A stretch of DNA of 58,130 bases, from positions 1-58,130 of the forward strand of contig NZ_JABSOD010000022.1 of assembly GCF_013283795.1 (NCBI RefSeq). The letters run 5' to 3'. The translations under genes and the position numbers were made by a program. The notes under the pieces are model-generated. The model saw nothing but the letters and a program-made list of their open reading frames with translations, ran no database searches and was not told the DNA's origin. Of this stretch, positions 1 to 9,519 are shown one piece after another. Source of the stretch: Rheinheimera lutimaris (GTDB taxonomy: Bacteria > Pseudomonadota > Gammaproteobacteria > Enterobacterales > Alteromonadaceae). Each line of letters begins with the position of its first letter. Position 1 is the first letter of the stretch.

Positions 1-98
1 TTTTGAAATACCTGCAAGCGGTTATTTAAGAAAACTTGTGCTTTTGAGATCGTTCGCTGGATAATTGCACAAAACGACAAAAAATCAGACAAAATACA

Positions 99-1241
99 CT
101 AACTTTTACCCGCCCGGATAACTACAGCAGTTTTAAGCCGGTTTTTACCGTAGCTAAAAGCTTTGATAAATACACTGTGCTCTACCGGGATATATTGCCG
201 CTCCGCACTGGACAGCCAGGGGATATCTTCAGTATCAGGATCGTTGATATAGACAAAGTGCTCATCGACAGCACATACCACTACCCAATGCGGCGCTTTG
301 CTTTTATCAAATTGCCAGGTGCTGATTAACACCAACAGCAGAGCACCTTCCTGCAACAACTGTTTTATCTTACTGATACCAAGCTCGCTACGATGTATAG
401 GTATAGCACTTTGTTCAACCTTTTGCCGGTAGGAATCATGCACCCGCTGCAAAATTGCTTTTTTTACTTCACTGCGTACAGTATCGGTAAACAAGGGCCC
501 CTCTTTATTTAAATAAATCGCTACATCAAAGCCTCTGTTATATGCAGCCAACGCTAAGCCTCTTGGCCCACAGCCGCCATGACCCGATGTCATAAAGATG
601 GTAGTTGCTTCGCGCCAGATATCTATCTCCAGCGACAGTGGATCATATTTACCGGGTTCAAAGTAATTAAACGCCATCAACAGGCAAGCAGGCCCACAGG
701 TAAAAGGTGTGGTTTGCGCTATATAGGGCACTTGCCGGCTTACTGACTCAGTATCAAATTGGATAATCTGCTTTTGCATACAGATAGCATCGGAATGATC
801 TTCATAAAAATCATGCTTTACGGCAAATTCCTGATAGTTCAGTTTTTGATATAAGCGGATAGCCGCAGTATTGTCATAGCGCACTTCCAGGCGCAGCAAT
901 ACACAACGTCGCGAAGCAGCAGTTTTTTCTGCCTCAAGCATAAAAAATTCGGCTATACCTTGTTTACGATAGTCAGGGTCTACCGCAAGTGAATATAAGC
1001 GCGCCAAACTGGTACCGCGGCGGTAAATAAGCAGAAAGTACCCTAAGATCTTATTATCACGCTCAACCAACAACAGATCACTGCGCTTTTCTGTGATAAA
1101 ACGCTTAAAGCTGCGCAAACTAATACGATCAGCGGTAAAACACTTGTGCTCCAACGCCACTAAGGTCGTGGCATCGGGCAAACTTGCATTTCTGATGGAT
1201 AACACTGCCGCAGCTGCGGTTAACGCCATAACTTCACTCAC
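99..1241 (-). CDS. GNAT acetyltransferase / C39-like peptidase fusion
   Basis: Two-domain cytoplasmic protein of 380 residues. Residues about 14-155 look like a RimI-type GNAT acetyltransferase, with an acetyl-CoA loop near 'YRKQGIAEFF' (91-100). Residues about 170-345 resemble a C39 papain-fold peptidase: Cys182 in 'FTCGPACLL', His318 in 'APHWVVV' and Asp334 in 'YINDPD' form a plausible catalytic triad. There is no signal peptide or transmembrane segment, and no ABC transporter domain of the kind found in bacteriocin-exporting C39 proteins. The GTG start at 1241 follows AAAGG; an ATG at 1229 is an alternative. The gene is divergent from a RimK-like ligase, a pairing I recall as recurrent in gammaproteobacteria, which suggests that the two act on the same peptide or protein. 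The substrate is unknown. Family assignment is fairly sure; function is inference. Confidence 0.85.
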   Translation of the reverse strand: MSEVMALTAAAAVLSIRNASLPDATTLVALEHKCFTADRISLRSFKRFITEKRSDLLLVERDNKILGYFLLIYRRGTSLARLYSLAVDPDYRKQGIAEFFMLEAEKTAASRRCVLLRLEVRYDNTAAIRLYQKLNYQEFAVKHDFYEDHSDAICMQKQIIQFDTESVSRQVPYIAQTTPFTCGPACLLMAFNYFEPGKYDPLSLEIDIWREATTIFMTSGHGGCGPRGLALAAYNRGFDVAIYLNKEGPLFTDTVRSEVKKAILQRVHDSYRQKVEQSAIPIHRSELGISKIKQLLQEGALLLVLISTWQFDKSKAPHWVVVCAVDEHFVYINDPDTEDIPWLSSAERQYIPVEHSVFIKAFSYGKNRLKTAVVIRAGKS

Positions 1242-1393
1242 TATTGCCTTTGGCTGATTTTTAACTAAGTTTAGGATAACAACAGCTAAACAAATGAAAA
1301 GCCAACAAGAAATTTAACTGTTGTGGTAAAGATTTCTTCGCTGTCTTTTTTTGTCACACCACGACATGCTTTAACAAACTTACAGGAGTGGCG

Positions 1394-2860
1394 ATGGCCA
1401 AGCTTATTATCGTAGTCGACAAAGCGCAGGATTGGGCACCTTTCCATCAATACGATGGAGTAATGACCTTGCCCGCTTATTTAAAATGGTCGGCAAAAAA
1501 CAAACAACGCACCCGCGTGATAAACTTATGCCGCCAGGCACAGTATTTAGGCAGCGGCTACTATTGTTCATTGCTGGCAGAGGCGCGTGGCCACCACGTA
1601 GTGCCCTCTGTCCGAGCCTTTAATAAATTTAACCGCCATGAAATCGCCGATATTGCCGAAGAAATTCCCGGTACCATCTTAACCCAGCTCAACAAAGCCT
1701 TAGTCGATGAAACCAGCACACAGCTGGTTTTTAACATTTACTTTGGCGAAACCGAACATAAGGCCCTGAAAAAAGTTGCCGGCTACCTGTTTGATGCCTT
1801 TTCCGTACCTATACTACGCGTAGAATTACATAAAAAAGCAACCTGGCAGGTGAAAACGCTGAAGATAGGCAGCGTGCATAAATTAAATGAGCAAGAACAA
1901 AGCTTATTCGGCAATACACTGGAGCGTTACAGCCACAAGATCTGGCGGGTTGAACCAATCAATCGCAAGTACAAGTATGATTTGGCGGTATTGGTTGATC
2001 CGAAAGAGAAATTCCCGCCCTGTACACCTAAATCGCTTGAGCTGTTTAGTAAAGCAGCAAAAAGAGCCGCGATGGATACCGAACAAATTAGCGCTAAAGA
2101 CATCCACCGGCTGGCAGAATTCGATGGTTTGTTTATTCGTGAAACCACAGGCGTAAATCATCACACCTTTCATATGGCTTTAAAAGCCGAACGCGAGGGC
2201 TTAGCGGTAATTGACGATCCTAACTCGATACTGCGCTGTGGCAATAAGGTGTATCTGCAAACCTTATTTGAACAACATAAAGTACCTATGCCCGACGGCA
2301 TTATGCTGTTTAAGCAAGATGAAGATAACTTAGAGCGCGCTGCCGACACTCTGGGGTTGCCCTTAGTGTTAAAAATTCCGGATGGCAGCTTTTCCCGTGG
2401 CGTGGTGAAAGTAAAAACCCTGACCGAGCTGCGCTCACAACTTGATGCCCTGTTTGAACAAAGCGCTATTATTCTGGCGCAGCGCTACACCTTTACTGAA
2501 TACGACTGGCGTATTGGTGTGTTAAACGGTATGGCCATTTTTGCCTGTAAGTACTTTATGGCACGCAACCATTGGCAAATTTATAAACACGGCAAAGCCA
2601 AAACTGAGAGTGGTGGTTTTAGTACCTGCGCCATTACTGAAGTACCAACCCACGTCTTAGATGCCGCCATTCGTGCCTGCGCCCCTATCGGTGATAGTTT
2701 ATACGGCGTAGATATAAAACAAGACGGTGAAAAGGTTTACGTAATAGAAGTGAACGATAATCCGAATATTGATGATGGCGTAGAAGATTTGTTTCTGGGC
2801 AATAAACTGTACGACATGATTGTGGAGGACTTTATCCGTCGCATCGAACTAAAACGGTGA
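1394..2860 (+). CDS. RimK-like ATP-grasp ligase family protein
   Basis: A 488-residue protein with a long N-terminal RimK-associated domain (about 1-200) and a C-terminal ATP-grasp domain (about 270-485). The ATP-grasp part shows 'PLVLKIPDGSFSRGV' (ATP-binding lysine and glycine-rich loop) and 'VYVIEVNDNPNID' (Mg-binding Glu and Asn). This family joins an amino acid, often glutamate, to a peptide or protein carboxyl end using ATP. An in-frame GTG lies at 1388, but AGGAG (1384-1388) sits five bases before the ATG at 1394, so I chose the ATG. At nearly 500 residues it is much longer than classical RimK (about 300), so it should not be called the S6 modification enzyme. It is divergent from the GNAT-C39 gene. 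The acceptor is unknown. Confidence 0.85.
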   Translation: MAKLIIVVDKAQDWAPFHQYDGVMTLPAYLKWSAKNKQRTRVINLCRQAQYLGSGYYCSLLAEARGHHVVPSVRAFNKFNRHEIADIAEEIPGTILTQLNKALVDETSTQLVFNIYFGETEHKALKKVAGYLFDAFSVPILRVELHKKATWQVKTLKIGSVHKLNEQEQSLFGNTLERYSHKIWRVEPINRKYKYDLAVLVDPKEKFPPCTPKSLELFSKAAKRAAMDTEQISAKDIHRLAEFDGLFIRETTGVNHHTFHMALKAEREGLAVIDDPNSILRCGNKVYLQTLFEQHKVPMPDGIMLFKQDEDNLERAADTLGLPLVLKIPDGSFSRGVVKVKTLTELRSQLDALFEQSAIILAQRYTFTEYDWRIGVLNGMAIFACKYFMARNHWQIYKHGKAKTESGGFSTCAITEVPTHVLDAAIRACAPIGDSLYGVDIKQDGEKVYVIEVNDNPNIDDGVEDLFLGNKLYDMIVEDFIRRIELKR

Positions 2861-2871
2861 ATTTTGGATGC

Positions 2872-2894
2872 AAAAAAACCGGCATAAGCCGGTT
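2872..2894 (-). terminator. Rho-independent terminator of the tRNA-Leu gene
   Basis: The stem AACCGGC (2877-2883) pairs with GCCGGTT (2888-2894) around an ATAA loop. On the minus strand it is followed by a run of T (the A run 2872-2878 on the plus strand). It begins five bases past the tRNA CCA end. It may also slow plus-strand transcription leaving the RimK-like gene, but the T run is on the minus side. Confidence 0.85.
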
Positions 2895-2898
2895 GATT

Positions 2899-2984
2899 TG
2901 GTGCAGATGGAGAGACTCGAACTCTCACGCCTTGTGGGCACAAACACCTGAAGCTTGCGTGTCTACCAATTCCACCACATCTGC
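2899..2984 (-). tRNA. tRNA-Leu (anticodon CAG)
   Basis: Read on the minus strand, the acceptor stem GCAGATG (2984-2978) pairs with CATCTGC (2909-2903), followed by discriminator A and an encoded CCA (2901-2899). The D arm has the class II form 'GGAATTGGTAGACACG'. The anticodon stem CAAGC / GTTTG encloses the loop TTCAGGT, giving anticodon CAG, which reads CUG codons. A long variable arm follows, as expected for tRNA-Leu, and the T arm contains GTTCGAGTC. The length is 86 bases. There is no sign of an integrated element at its 3' end. Confidence 0.95.
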
Positions 2985-3106
2985 GTTATGCTTCCGCTAC
3001 CGCGTTGACATGGCGTGCAGTATAGCGACTTTATAAAACCAGTCAACTATGAAACTGCACATTTTCTATCGTTTTGCACCGTTCGGATAAATACTAAGCA
3101 AGATGC

Positions 3107-4057
3107 TTAGTATTTGCTCTTTTTCAGTAAGCCAATCTCTTCTAAACGCTGCATTAAGTAGTCGTTAGAGTTAATCGGCTCAGGGTAACGGTTGGGCCTG
3201 TCGGCACTGATGCAACTATCCAGGGTCTTAATAACATAATCCGGGTTCGGATGCATAAAGAACGGAATAGAATAACGCGGCTCACCTGCCGCTGCACCCG
3301 CCGGATTAACCACCCGATGTGTGGTGGATGGCAATACATGGTTGGTCAAACGCTGCAGCATATCGCCAATGTTCACTACTATAGTGCCTTCAATAGTAGT
3401 TACCGGCAGCCAACTGCCATCACGACGTAAAATTTCAAGCCCAGCTTCATTTGACCCCACCAACAAAGTGATAAGGTTAATATCTTCATGCTGGCCGGCG
3501 CGGATAGACTGTGTGCTGGTATCTTTAATCGGCGGATAATGTATAGGCCGTAAAATCGAGTTACCGTAATTTACTTTATCGGCAAAGTAACTTTGTTCCT
3601 GGCCCAAAAACAACGCCAGCGCTTCCAATACCGTATTGCCAAGCTTTTCCAACTCGCTATACAGCGCGTAAGTAGCTTGCTTAAAACCTTCTACCTCAGT
3701 TGGCCATGCATTAGGGTATAAACTCGGATGCGGTGCCGGACCATCCAGCTCACGACCAACATGCCAGAACTCTTTTAAATCCGGGTGATTAGAGTCTTTA
3801 GCTTTTTCGACGCCAACCGCAGTATAACCGCGAGCGCCGCCCTGCCCCGGCTTATGGTATTTCGCTTTAACCTCATTGGGTAAAGCAAAAAACTGCTTAA
3901 TTGCGGTATAAGTATTTGCTACCACTTCATCCGGAATACCATGGCCGCTAATGCCGCAGAATCCAAACTCAGTGTAGGCCTTGCCAATTTCGGCAACAAA
4001 GTTATCTTTGTCGGTGGCAAACCGTCTTATATCTAACGTTGGAACTTGCTGTGTCAT
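3107..4057 (-). CDS. Isopenicillin N synthase-like 2-oxoglutarate/Fe(II) oxygenase
   Basis: A 316-residue soluble oxygenase of the IPNS / thymine-7-hydroxylase-like family. The N-terminal segment 'GFCGISGHGIP' is typical of this group. The iron facial triad is visible as His190-x-Asp192 ('GQHEDINLITLL') and His247 ('STTHRVVNP'), with the 2-oxoglutarate-binding pair Arg261 and Ser263 ('RYSIPFF'). The gene begins 16 bases after the nucleoside transporter stop on the same strand and is the third gene of a udk - transporter - oxygenase operon. Members of the broad family hydroxylate pyrimidines and deoxyribonucleosides in fungi as well as many plant and peptide substrates, so the context suggests a nucleoside or base as substrate. 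That is inference; the family call is secure. Confidence 0.9.
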   Translation of the reverse strand: MTQQVPTLDIRRFATDKDNFVAEIGKAYTEFGFCGISGHGIPDEVVANTYTAIKQFFALPNEVKAKYHKPGQGGARGYTAVGVEKAKDSNHPDLKEFWHVGRELDGPAPHPSLYPNAWPTEVEGFKQATYALYSELEKLGNTVLEALALFLGQEQSYFADKVNYGNSILRPIHYPPIKDTSTQSIRAGQHEDINLITLLVGSNEAGLEILRRDGSWLPVTTIEGTIVVNIGDMLQRLTNHVLPSTTHRVVNPAGAAAGEPRYSIPFFMHPNPDYVIKTLDSCISADRPNRYPEPINSNDYLMQRLEEIGLLKKSKY

Positions 4058-4073
4058 ATAAAAGACCTGTTTT

Positions 4074-5282
4074 TTAGCCTAAAGAAAAAAAGAACCCTGC
4101 AATAGCAGCGCTCATTAAGTTCGCCAATGTTGCCGCCAGCAAGGCTTTTAAACCCAGCTCGGCAATATCAGCGCGGCGACTTGGTGCCATACCACCCAAA
4201 CCGCCTAATAAAATAGCAATAGAAGAAAAGTTAGCAAAACCACACAGAGCGATTGTTACTATCACCTGAGTATGAGCGCTTAACTGCTCTTTCACCTGCA
4301 CAAAGTCGAGGTATGCGACAAATTCATTAATAACTAACTTTTGACCGATAAAACTGCCGGCCATTCGGGCTTCATCCCATGACACGCCCAAAATAAATGC
4401 CAATGGCTGGAATACATAACCGAAGATCACCTGCAGTGTTAAACCTTCGATACCAAACCAGCCGGCAATACCACCAATAGCGCCGTTTACCAGCGCAATC
4501 AGGCCAACAAAGGCAAGCAACATAGCACCAACATTTAAAGCTAACTGCATACCACTGGATGCACCCGCAGCGGCGGCATCTATAAGGTTAGTATGTTGGG
4601 TATCTGCTTTTATTTCATTCAGCTCGTTTTTCGGCTGTTCGGTTTCCGGCAAAATTAACTTTGCCATTAAAAAGCCGCCTGGCGCAGCCATAAAGCTGGC
4701 CGCGATAAGATATTTCAGCTCAATGCCCAAACCGGCATAGCCAGCCAGAACCGAACCGGCAACCGAGGCTAAGCCACCTACCATTACCGCAAATAACTCT
4801 GAGCGGGTCATTGTAGGGATAAAAGGCCGCACTATTAACGGTGCTTCAGTCTGGCCAACAAAGATATTGGCTGCCGCCGACATGGATTCCGGCCGACTGG
4901 TACCCAACAGTTTTTGTAAGCCGCCGCCAATAATGCGGATAATCCAGGTCATCACACCTATGTGGTACAGCACGGCAATTAACGACGAGAAGAAAATAAT
5001 AATCGTCAGAACATGAATGGCAAAAATAAAGCCCTGAGATTTGCGGCCAATATCACCAAACAGGAACTCGATGCCCGAAGTGGCATAACTGATAATATCA
5101 GCGACAAAGGTAGAAATGCTGTACAGCACATCCTGACCAAAGGGCACATAGAGTACAAAGGCCCCGATCGCCAGTTGAATAGCAAAAGCCCCGCCTACGG
5201 TACGCCAGTTAATACGGCTGCGATTGGCAGAAGCCAAATACGCTACCAACAACAGGGCAACAATGCCCACTAATCCCATCAT
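4074..5282 (-). CDS. Concentrative nucleoside transporter (NupC/CNT family)
   Basis: A 402-residue inner-membrane protein with about ten hydrophobic segments. It carries CNT hallmarks: '[15 protein letters not shown]' (re-entrant substrate-binding segment), '[11 protein letters not shown]' and '[19 protein letters not shown]' (second conserved repeat). The family imports pyrimidine and purine nucleosides using an H+ or Na+ gradient. The start codon ATG at 5282 follows GGGAA. The gene lies 20 bases after uridine kinase and just before the oxygenase gene, so uptake and phosphorylation of nucleosides are coupled in one operon. The exact substrate range cannot be read from the sequence. Confidence 0.93.
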   Translation of the reverse strand: MMGLVGIVALLLVAYLASANRSRINWRTVGGAFAIQLAIGAFVLYVPFGQDVLYSISTFVADIISYATSGIEFLFGDIGRKSQGFIFAIHVLTIIIFFSSLIAVLYHIGVMTWIIRIIGGGLQKLLGTSRPESMSAAANIFVGQTEAPLIVRPFIPTMTRSELFAVMVGGLASVAGSVLAGYAGLGIELKYLIAASFMAAPGGFLMAKLILPETEQPKNELNEIKADTQHTNLIDAAAAGASSGMQLALNVGAMLLAFVGLIALVNGAIGGIAGWFGIEGLTLQVIFGYVFQPLAFILGVSWDEARMAGSFIGQKLVINEFVAYLDFVQVKEQLSAHTQVIVTIALCGFANFSSIAILLGGLGGMAPSRRADIAELGLKALLAATLANLMSAAIAGFFFSLG

Positions 5283-5302
5283 ACGTTATTCCCTGATTAT
5301 TA

Positions 5303-5947
5303 TTATTCTGCCAGCAACTGGCGAATTTTTGCTTTTATTATGTCAATAGCGATCTGGTTTTTTCCACCACGGGTAACCACCAGATCAGCATACTGTTTGG
5401 AAGGCGCGATAAACTCAAAAAACGCCGGCCGTACCGAGTTTTCATACTGCTCTGTTACCGAGCTTAAACTGCGACCTCTGTCTTCTAAATCCCGCTTGAT
5501 ACGCCGCAACAAACAGACATCTAATGGCGTATCCATAAATACGGTTATATCAAACTGCTCACGCAGTTGCTCATCAGTAAGTAATAAAATACCTTCGACC
5601 AGAATCACTTTGGCTGGCTGCACTGTTATGGTTTCGTCAGTACGGGTATGGTTTTTATAGCTGTACTGCGGCATCTGAATGGCTTTACCAGCGCGTAGTG
5701 CCCGCAAATGTGCCGCCAGCAGTTCGTGCTCAAAAGCTGCCGGATGATCGTAGTTGGTTAGAGTGCGCTGCTCAAATGACAAGTGACTCTGATCGCGGTA
5801 ATAGGCATCTTCGGACAAAATAGCGATACGCTCGCCGCCTAATTCAGCCACCAATTCCTGGTATACCGTTGAAGCAAAAAGGCTTTTACCTGATGCCGAA
5901 GCACCGGCAATAGCAATAATAGTATTTTTTCCCACAGAAACATTCAC
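5303..5947 (-). CDS. udk: Uridine kinase
   Basis: A 214-residue P-loop kinase that converts uridine and cytidine to UMP and CMP in the pyrimidine salvage pathway. The Walker A motif is 'GASASGKS' near residue 15. '[11 protein letters not shown]' and 'NYDHPAAFE' are the uridine-binding and catalytic segments of the family, and '[13 protein letters not shown]' is the lid. Length matches E. coli Udk (213). The start is GTG without a clear Shine-Dalgarno sequence. It heads the minus-strand operon with the nucleoside transporter and the 2-oxoglutarate oxygenase; Udk accepts ribonucleosides, which is relevant to the oxygenase hypothesis given in the findings. Confidence 0.93.
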   Translation of the reverse strand: MNVSVGKNTIIAIAGASASGKSLFASTVYQELVAELGGERIAILSEDAYYRDQSHLSFEQRTLTNYDHPAAFEHELLAAHLRALRAGKAIQMPQYSYKNHTRTDETITVQPAKVILVEGILLLTDEQLREQFDITVFMDTPLDVCLLRRIKRDLEDRGRSLSSVTEQYENSVRPAFFEFIAPSKQYADLVVTRGGKNQIAIDIIKAKIRQLLAE

Positions 5948-6002
5948 TTTGGCAGAAATTAGCCGATGATTATCGCTAAAAACGGCTTATTTAGAAATAA
6001 AA

Positions 6003-6027
6003 AAATGCCCGCTCAAAGCGGGCATTT
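6003..6027 (-). terminator. Rho-independent terminator after the large TonB receptor
   Basis: A perfect 10-bp stem, AAATGCCCGC (6003-6012) with GCGGGCATTT (6018-6027), around a five-base loop. On the minus strand it runs into a T-rich tract (A run at 5998-6005). It lies about 20 bases past the stop of the TonB-dependent receptor gene and separates it from udk. Confidence 0.88.
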
Positions 6028-6049
6028 ACTAATTACTCCGAAAAGAGCA

Positions 6050-9000
6050 TCAGAACTTGTAACTCACACCAATCTTCATCCGCCATGCAGACTCAATATT
6101 GCGGAAAGTCTGTGGTACTTCAGTTCTTGCAGTAGGAGCACTATATACGTATTGATTTGCATCGGCATCATACGCGACATCGGCGATTCTCTGATACCCC
6201 GGGAAAGCAGTTTCGTATACACGGCCTGCACTACTATCAATCATATTAAGTAAGTTCTTTATTTCTATATAGAACGAACCTTTGTGCCCATCCATAAAAC
6301 CAGGGGTTTCCTGCTCAAACTTAAAGTCTAGAGTATTTGTATAACGGCCTGACTCAGTATTACGCGGCATAATTTGACCTGCGTACTTATCTAGCCCTGC
6401 AGCGACAAAATCATCCCAACCGAAATCTCCGCTGTAACGCACATTCGCGTCATCCGGACCAGTAGGGATATAAGGTAAATATCCATTACGGTCATCAGTA
6501 CCGCCATTGCTACCATTGTCACCAAAGGCACGGCCCGGGCCTACTGTCCAGCTGTAAGGGCGACCTGAACGACGCTCGCCATAAAGCGTGAAGTTACTGT
6601 TATAGCCGGCAAAAAACTCGTGGCTATAGGTCAAAGTGAAATTAAAGCGATGCTTAATTTCATAACCTGCTGTACCAACAGTTGATGCGTTACGGTCTAC
6701 TGCTGCATATCGCGAGAAATTTGAAGCCGCTTGAGCAGAAGTACCCGATGACAAGTCTTTAACATTTTGATGTGCATAACCAAAACGAATACTCAAATCA
6801 TCAAACTTAGTTGCCGCACCAAAAGCATAAACATTACTTCTTCCACCTGCACCATTAACAAACAGGATGTCGTTACGATTAGGCACACCAGCAGCTAACA
6901 CGCCGGTATAGATGTTACGACCATCCGGGCCGGTTACAACCTCATAATTTTCCCGATGCAAATCTTTCCAGATAACATCACGATCTTTATTCGAGTGGAT
7001 ATATTCAGCTGTCAGATCCCAATTACCGAAATCAGATTGCAGCAGGTAATCTACTGCCAGGTTATATTTCCATTCAGATGGCAGTTTAAAGTTTGGATCA
7101 ATTGCGTTGACGTTACCATCTCCCGGAACCAATGACTCTGTCACGGAATCAGGTATGTTTGTAAAATCAATATCGGTCTGATTAGCCGTAGCAGAACCTG
7201 GTGCCTGCACCAGAATTATACCATCGTTAGAAAAGCCGTTTGCCAGCCACACATTAGGACGGCCACCACTAAAGCGACCAATACCACCGCGAATTATCGT
7301 GTTATCCAAACCACGCCAATTAAAGCCGAAGCGCGGCATCAAAAGATCCTTGCCGTCCATATTCTCGGTGTTGACAATATCGTAGCGCTCAACAAAGTTT
7401 TCATTCAGCCGAGGCTCACTATCTGAATTATAACGTTCATAACGCAGACCAAAATCTAACGTTAAATCATAATCAAACAAATCCCAACTGTCCTGTAGGT
7501 AAAATGCATCTGTACCGAATTTAAATGCTGCTGCTGCATCAACCGGGTTTAACGTATATGCGTTTTGATAGCTAAAGCCCGATGATGTTTGCTGTAAGAA
7601 ACGGTCAAGGCCACTAACAGTTACTACACCATCAACTACAGTGTCATGGAACTGCCAGGTACCTTTGCTGTTTGACACAAACAGGTTGTATACATCAAGC
7701 TTTTCGTGTTCCCAACCAAAGCTAATGGTATGGTCTTCAAACAGATACTCACCGGCTAACCGAAGCTGAAATAAATCGTTAGTTAATTCGTTAGCATGTC
7801 TAAATGTATCAGGGCCAAAAATTACCCGACCAGAAGGTGTGTCAACCTGAACCTGGCCATAAGTATTACCGCGTAACGGGTTTTGGCCAACTTCAACTTC
7901 TTTCCAGGCTACTTTAACTTCAGTACTGAAACTGTCACTCCACACAGAGTACAAATGCCCGGCGAAGGCCTCTAAATCCTGTTGGTTGTTGTAAAAGTTA
8001 GTGTCAAGTGCAATTTGGGTAGCTCTTGAGCCAGCTCCGGTGTTTATAGCATTACTTTCTGTTTTTTGATAAGTGAAAGATGCACGGTGGTCATCATTAA
8101 TATTCCAGTCCAGTTTGGCTAGCAGTTTCTTATCTTCCAAATCGTCTGCAACATTCCACTGCCCGGCTTCTACGCCATAAACTTCGCGGGCAATTCGTGC
8201 AACTTCGTCAATATCAGACTGAGTAACGCTGGCAGAGTTTGGTGCACTTGAACCTGCAGCACCCCACAGCGTGTTGTATGGCTCAACTAAATCTTCATAG
8301 GCAACGAAAAAAAACAATTTGTCTTCAACCAGCGCGCCACCTAAGCTTGCGCCCCAAACCTTACGGTTAAAATCCAGCAACTCAACTTTCTCACGGCCAG
8401 GCGCACCTGATTTACCGGAAAGTGACTGATCCATATACTCGTAGAAAAATGACCCTTTCAGCTCATTGGTACCAGACTTAGTTACAGCATTAATACCTGC
8501 ACCGGTAAAGCCACCTGATTTCACATTAAATGGTGCTGTACTAACAGTAATCTGATCCAGTGCAGACAGCGGGATGGGTGAGCGCTGCGTTGGGTAGCCA
8601 TTATCATTCAGACCAAAATCATCATCCTGACGTACACCATCAACTGTCAGACTGTTATAACGTGGATTAGCACCGGCAACAGACATTGATGATGTAGCAT
8701 CTCCAAGCACCACAACCAACGGGTCTTGTCTTACAACATCTTTCAAATCCCGATCAAAAAGCGGCATGCTATTAATCTGTGAGGCATTAAAAGTAGTAGA
8801 TGTACCCATCTTGCCTGCGTTTAGCAAGCTCATTGCTGAGCCTGTCACCGCAATCCTCTCAACGCCCTGCTCAACTTCAGGTTCCAATTGTGCATTTAAA
8901 CGGAAAGTTTCACCGAGAGATAGAAAAATATTGTCATAAACCCGTGTTCCCTCTGCGCTGGTTATAGTAATGATATAAGGACCACCAACGCGCAAACCAC

Positions 9001-9205
9001 TACTAACAAATGAACCGGATTCATTTGAGGTTGTTACTGAACGGGTATTAGAAGGCACATGCAAGATATCAACACGGGCATTAGAAGCAGTCTGGCCTTC
9101 CTGAGTGACAATATTACCGCGAATTGATGAAGCCGTGTCGGCAAGCGCTGCATTGCTTACGCCGAGCGCCAGCGTGACAGCCAAAGCTATATTTTTAATT
9201 TTCAT
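6050..9205 (-). CDS. TonB-dependent receptor, Oar-like, with carboxypeptidase-regulatory N-terminus
   Basis: An outer-membrane protein of 1051 residues. The signal peptide 'MKIKNIALAVTLALGVSNAALA' is followed by a carboxypeptidase regulatory-like beta-sandwich (about 28-110), a TonB plug (about 125-250, with 'TVDGVRQDDDFGLND') and a long beta-barrel ending in an aromatic residue ('GVSYKF'), as needed for Bam recognition. It resembles the Oar/OmpA-related receptor group common in Alteromonadales; the ligand is unknown. The longer reading frame begins at a GTG (9217), but the ATG at 9205 has AGGTGA at a normal distance upstream and gives a proper signal peptide, so I used it. It is divergent from a secreted EEP-family enzyme, which may release the imported ligand. 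Confidence 0.9.
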   Translation of the reverse strand: MKIKNIALAVTLALGVSNAALADTASSIRGNIVTQEGQTASNARVDILHVPSNTRSVTTSNESGSFVSSGLRVGGPYIITITSAEGTRVYDNIFLSLGETFRLNAQLEPEVEQGVERIAVTGSAMSLLNAGKMGTSTTFNASQINSMPLFDRDLKDVVRQDPLVVVLGDATSSMSVAGANPRYNSLTVDGVRQDDDFGLNDNGYPTQRSPIPLSALDQITVSTAPFNVKSGGFTGAGINAVTKSGTNELKGSFFYEYMDQSLSGKSGAPGREKVELLDFNRKVWGASLGGALVEDKLFFFVAYEDLVEPYNTLWGAAGSSAPNSASVTQSDIDEVARIAREVYGVEAGQWNVADDLEDKKLLAKLDWNINDDHRASFTYQKTESNAINTGAGSRATQIALDTNFYNNQQDLEAFAGHLYSVWSDSFSTEVKVAWKEVEVGQNPLRGNTYGQVQVDTPSGRVIFGPDTFRHANELTNDLFQLRLAGEYLFEDHTISFGWEHEKLDVYNLFVSNSKGTWQFHDTVVDGVVTVSGLDRFLQQTSSGFSYQNAYTLNPVDAAAAFKFGTDAFYLQDSWDLFDYDLTLDFGLRYERYNSDSEPRLNENFVERYDIVNTENMDGKDLLMPRFGFNWRGLDNTIIRGGIGRFSGGRPNVWLANGFSNDGIILVQAPGSATANQTDIDFTNIPDSVTESLVPGDGNVNAIDPNFKLPSEWKYNLAVDYLLQSDFGNWDLTAEYIHSNKDRDVIWKDLHRENYEVVTGPDGRNIYTGVLAAGVPNRNDILFVNGAGGRSNVYAFGAATKFDDLSIRFGYAHQNVKDLSSGTSAQAASNFSRYAAVDRNASTVGTAGYEIKHRFNFTLTYSHEFFAGYNSNFTLYGERRSGRPYSWTVGPGRAFGDNGSNGGTDDRNGYLPYIPTGPDDANVRYSGDFGWDDFVAAGLDKYAGQIMPRNTESGRYTNTLDFKFEQETPGFMDGHKGSFYIEIKNLLNMIDSSAGRVYETAFPGYQRIADVAYDADANQYVYSAPTARTEVPQTFRNIESAWRMKIGVSYKF

Positions 9206-9519
9206 ATCGTTTTTCACCTGGTAGTTGTAGGTATTTATCTAAATCCATTTGAATACAGATGCTGCTTTCAATTTGGGAGATAATGGTAACTAAACCATAT
9301 TACATTTTTTTTACGCCCATCAGATTTACGGGAACTTTTTGTTCCTCTCATTGTCTTAGGCGATTGCCACATAAGTGTAACATAGCTGGTCTGAGTTGCG
9401 CACTATGCTGACTAAAATTGGTTAAAAAACGACATCATACGCATTTTCAGCTATTTACTGGTGTTTACCTGCGAAGCCTTTTATCCTTAGCGTCTGCCTG
9501 AATTAACGGTCTACTTTCG
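9206..9519. other. Divergent promoter region between TonB receptor and EEP enzyme
   Basis: About 310 bases without a gene. It must hold promoters for both divergent genes. It is AT-rich, with a T-run near 9305. I see no convincing palindrome or riboswitch, and I cannot pick a confident -35/-10 pair for either side. Confidence 0.5.

Noticed and set aside
1388..1393. GTG start for the RimK-like gene
   Set aside because: The GTG overlaps the AGGAG that serves the ATG at 1394.
2899..2984. tRNA-Leu as an integration site of a genomic island
   Set aside because: No integrase and no direct repeat of the tRNA 3' end is seen near it; the accessory island lies 32 kb away.
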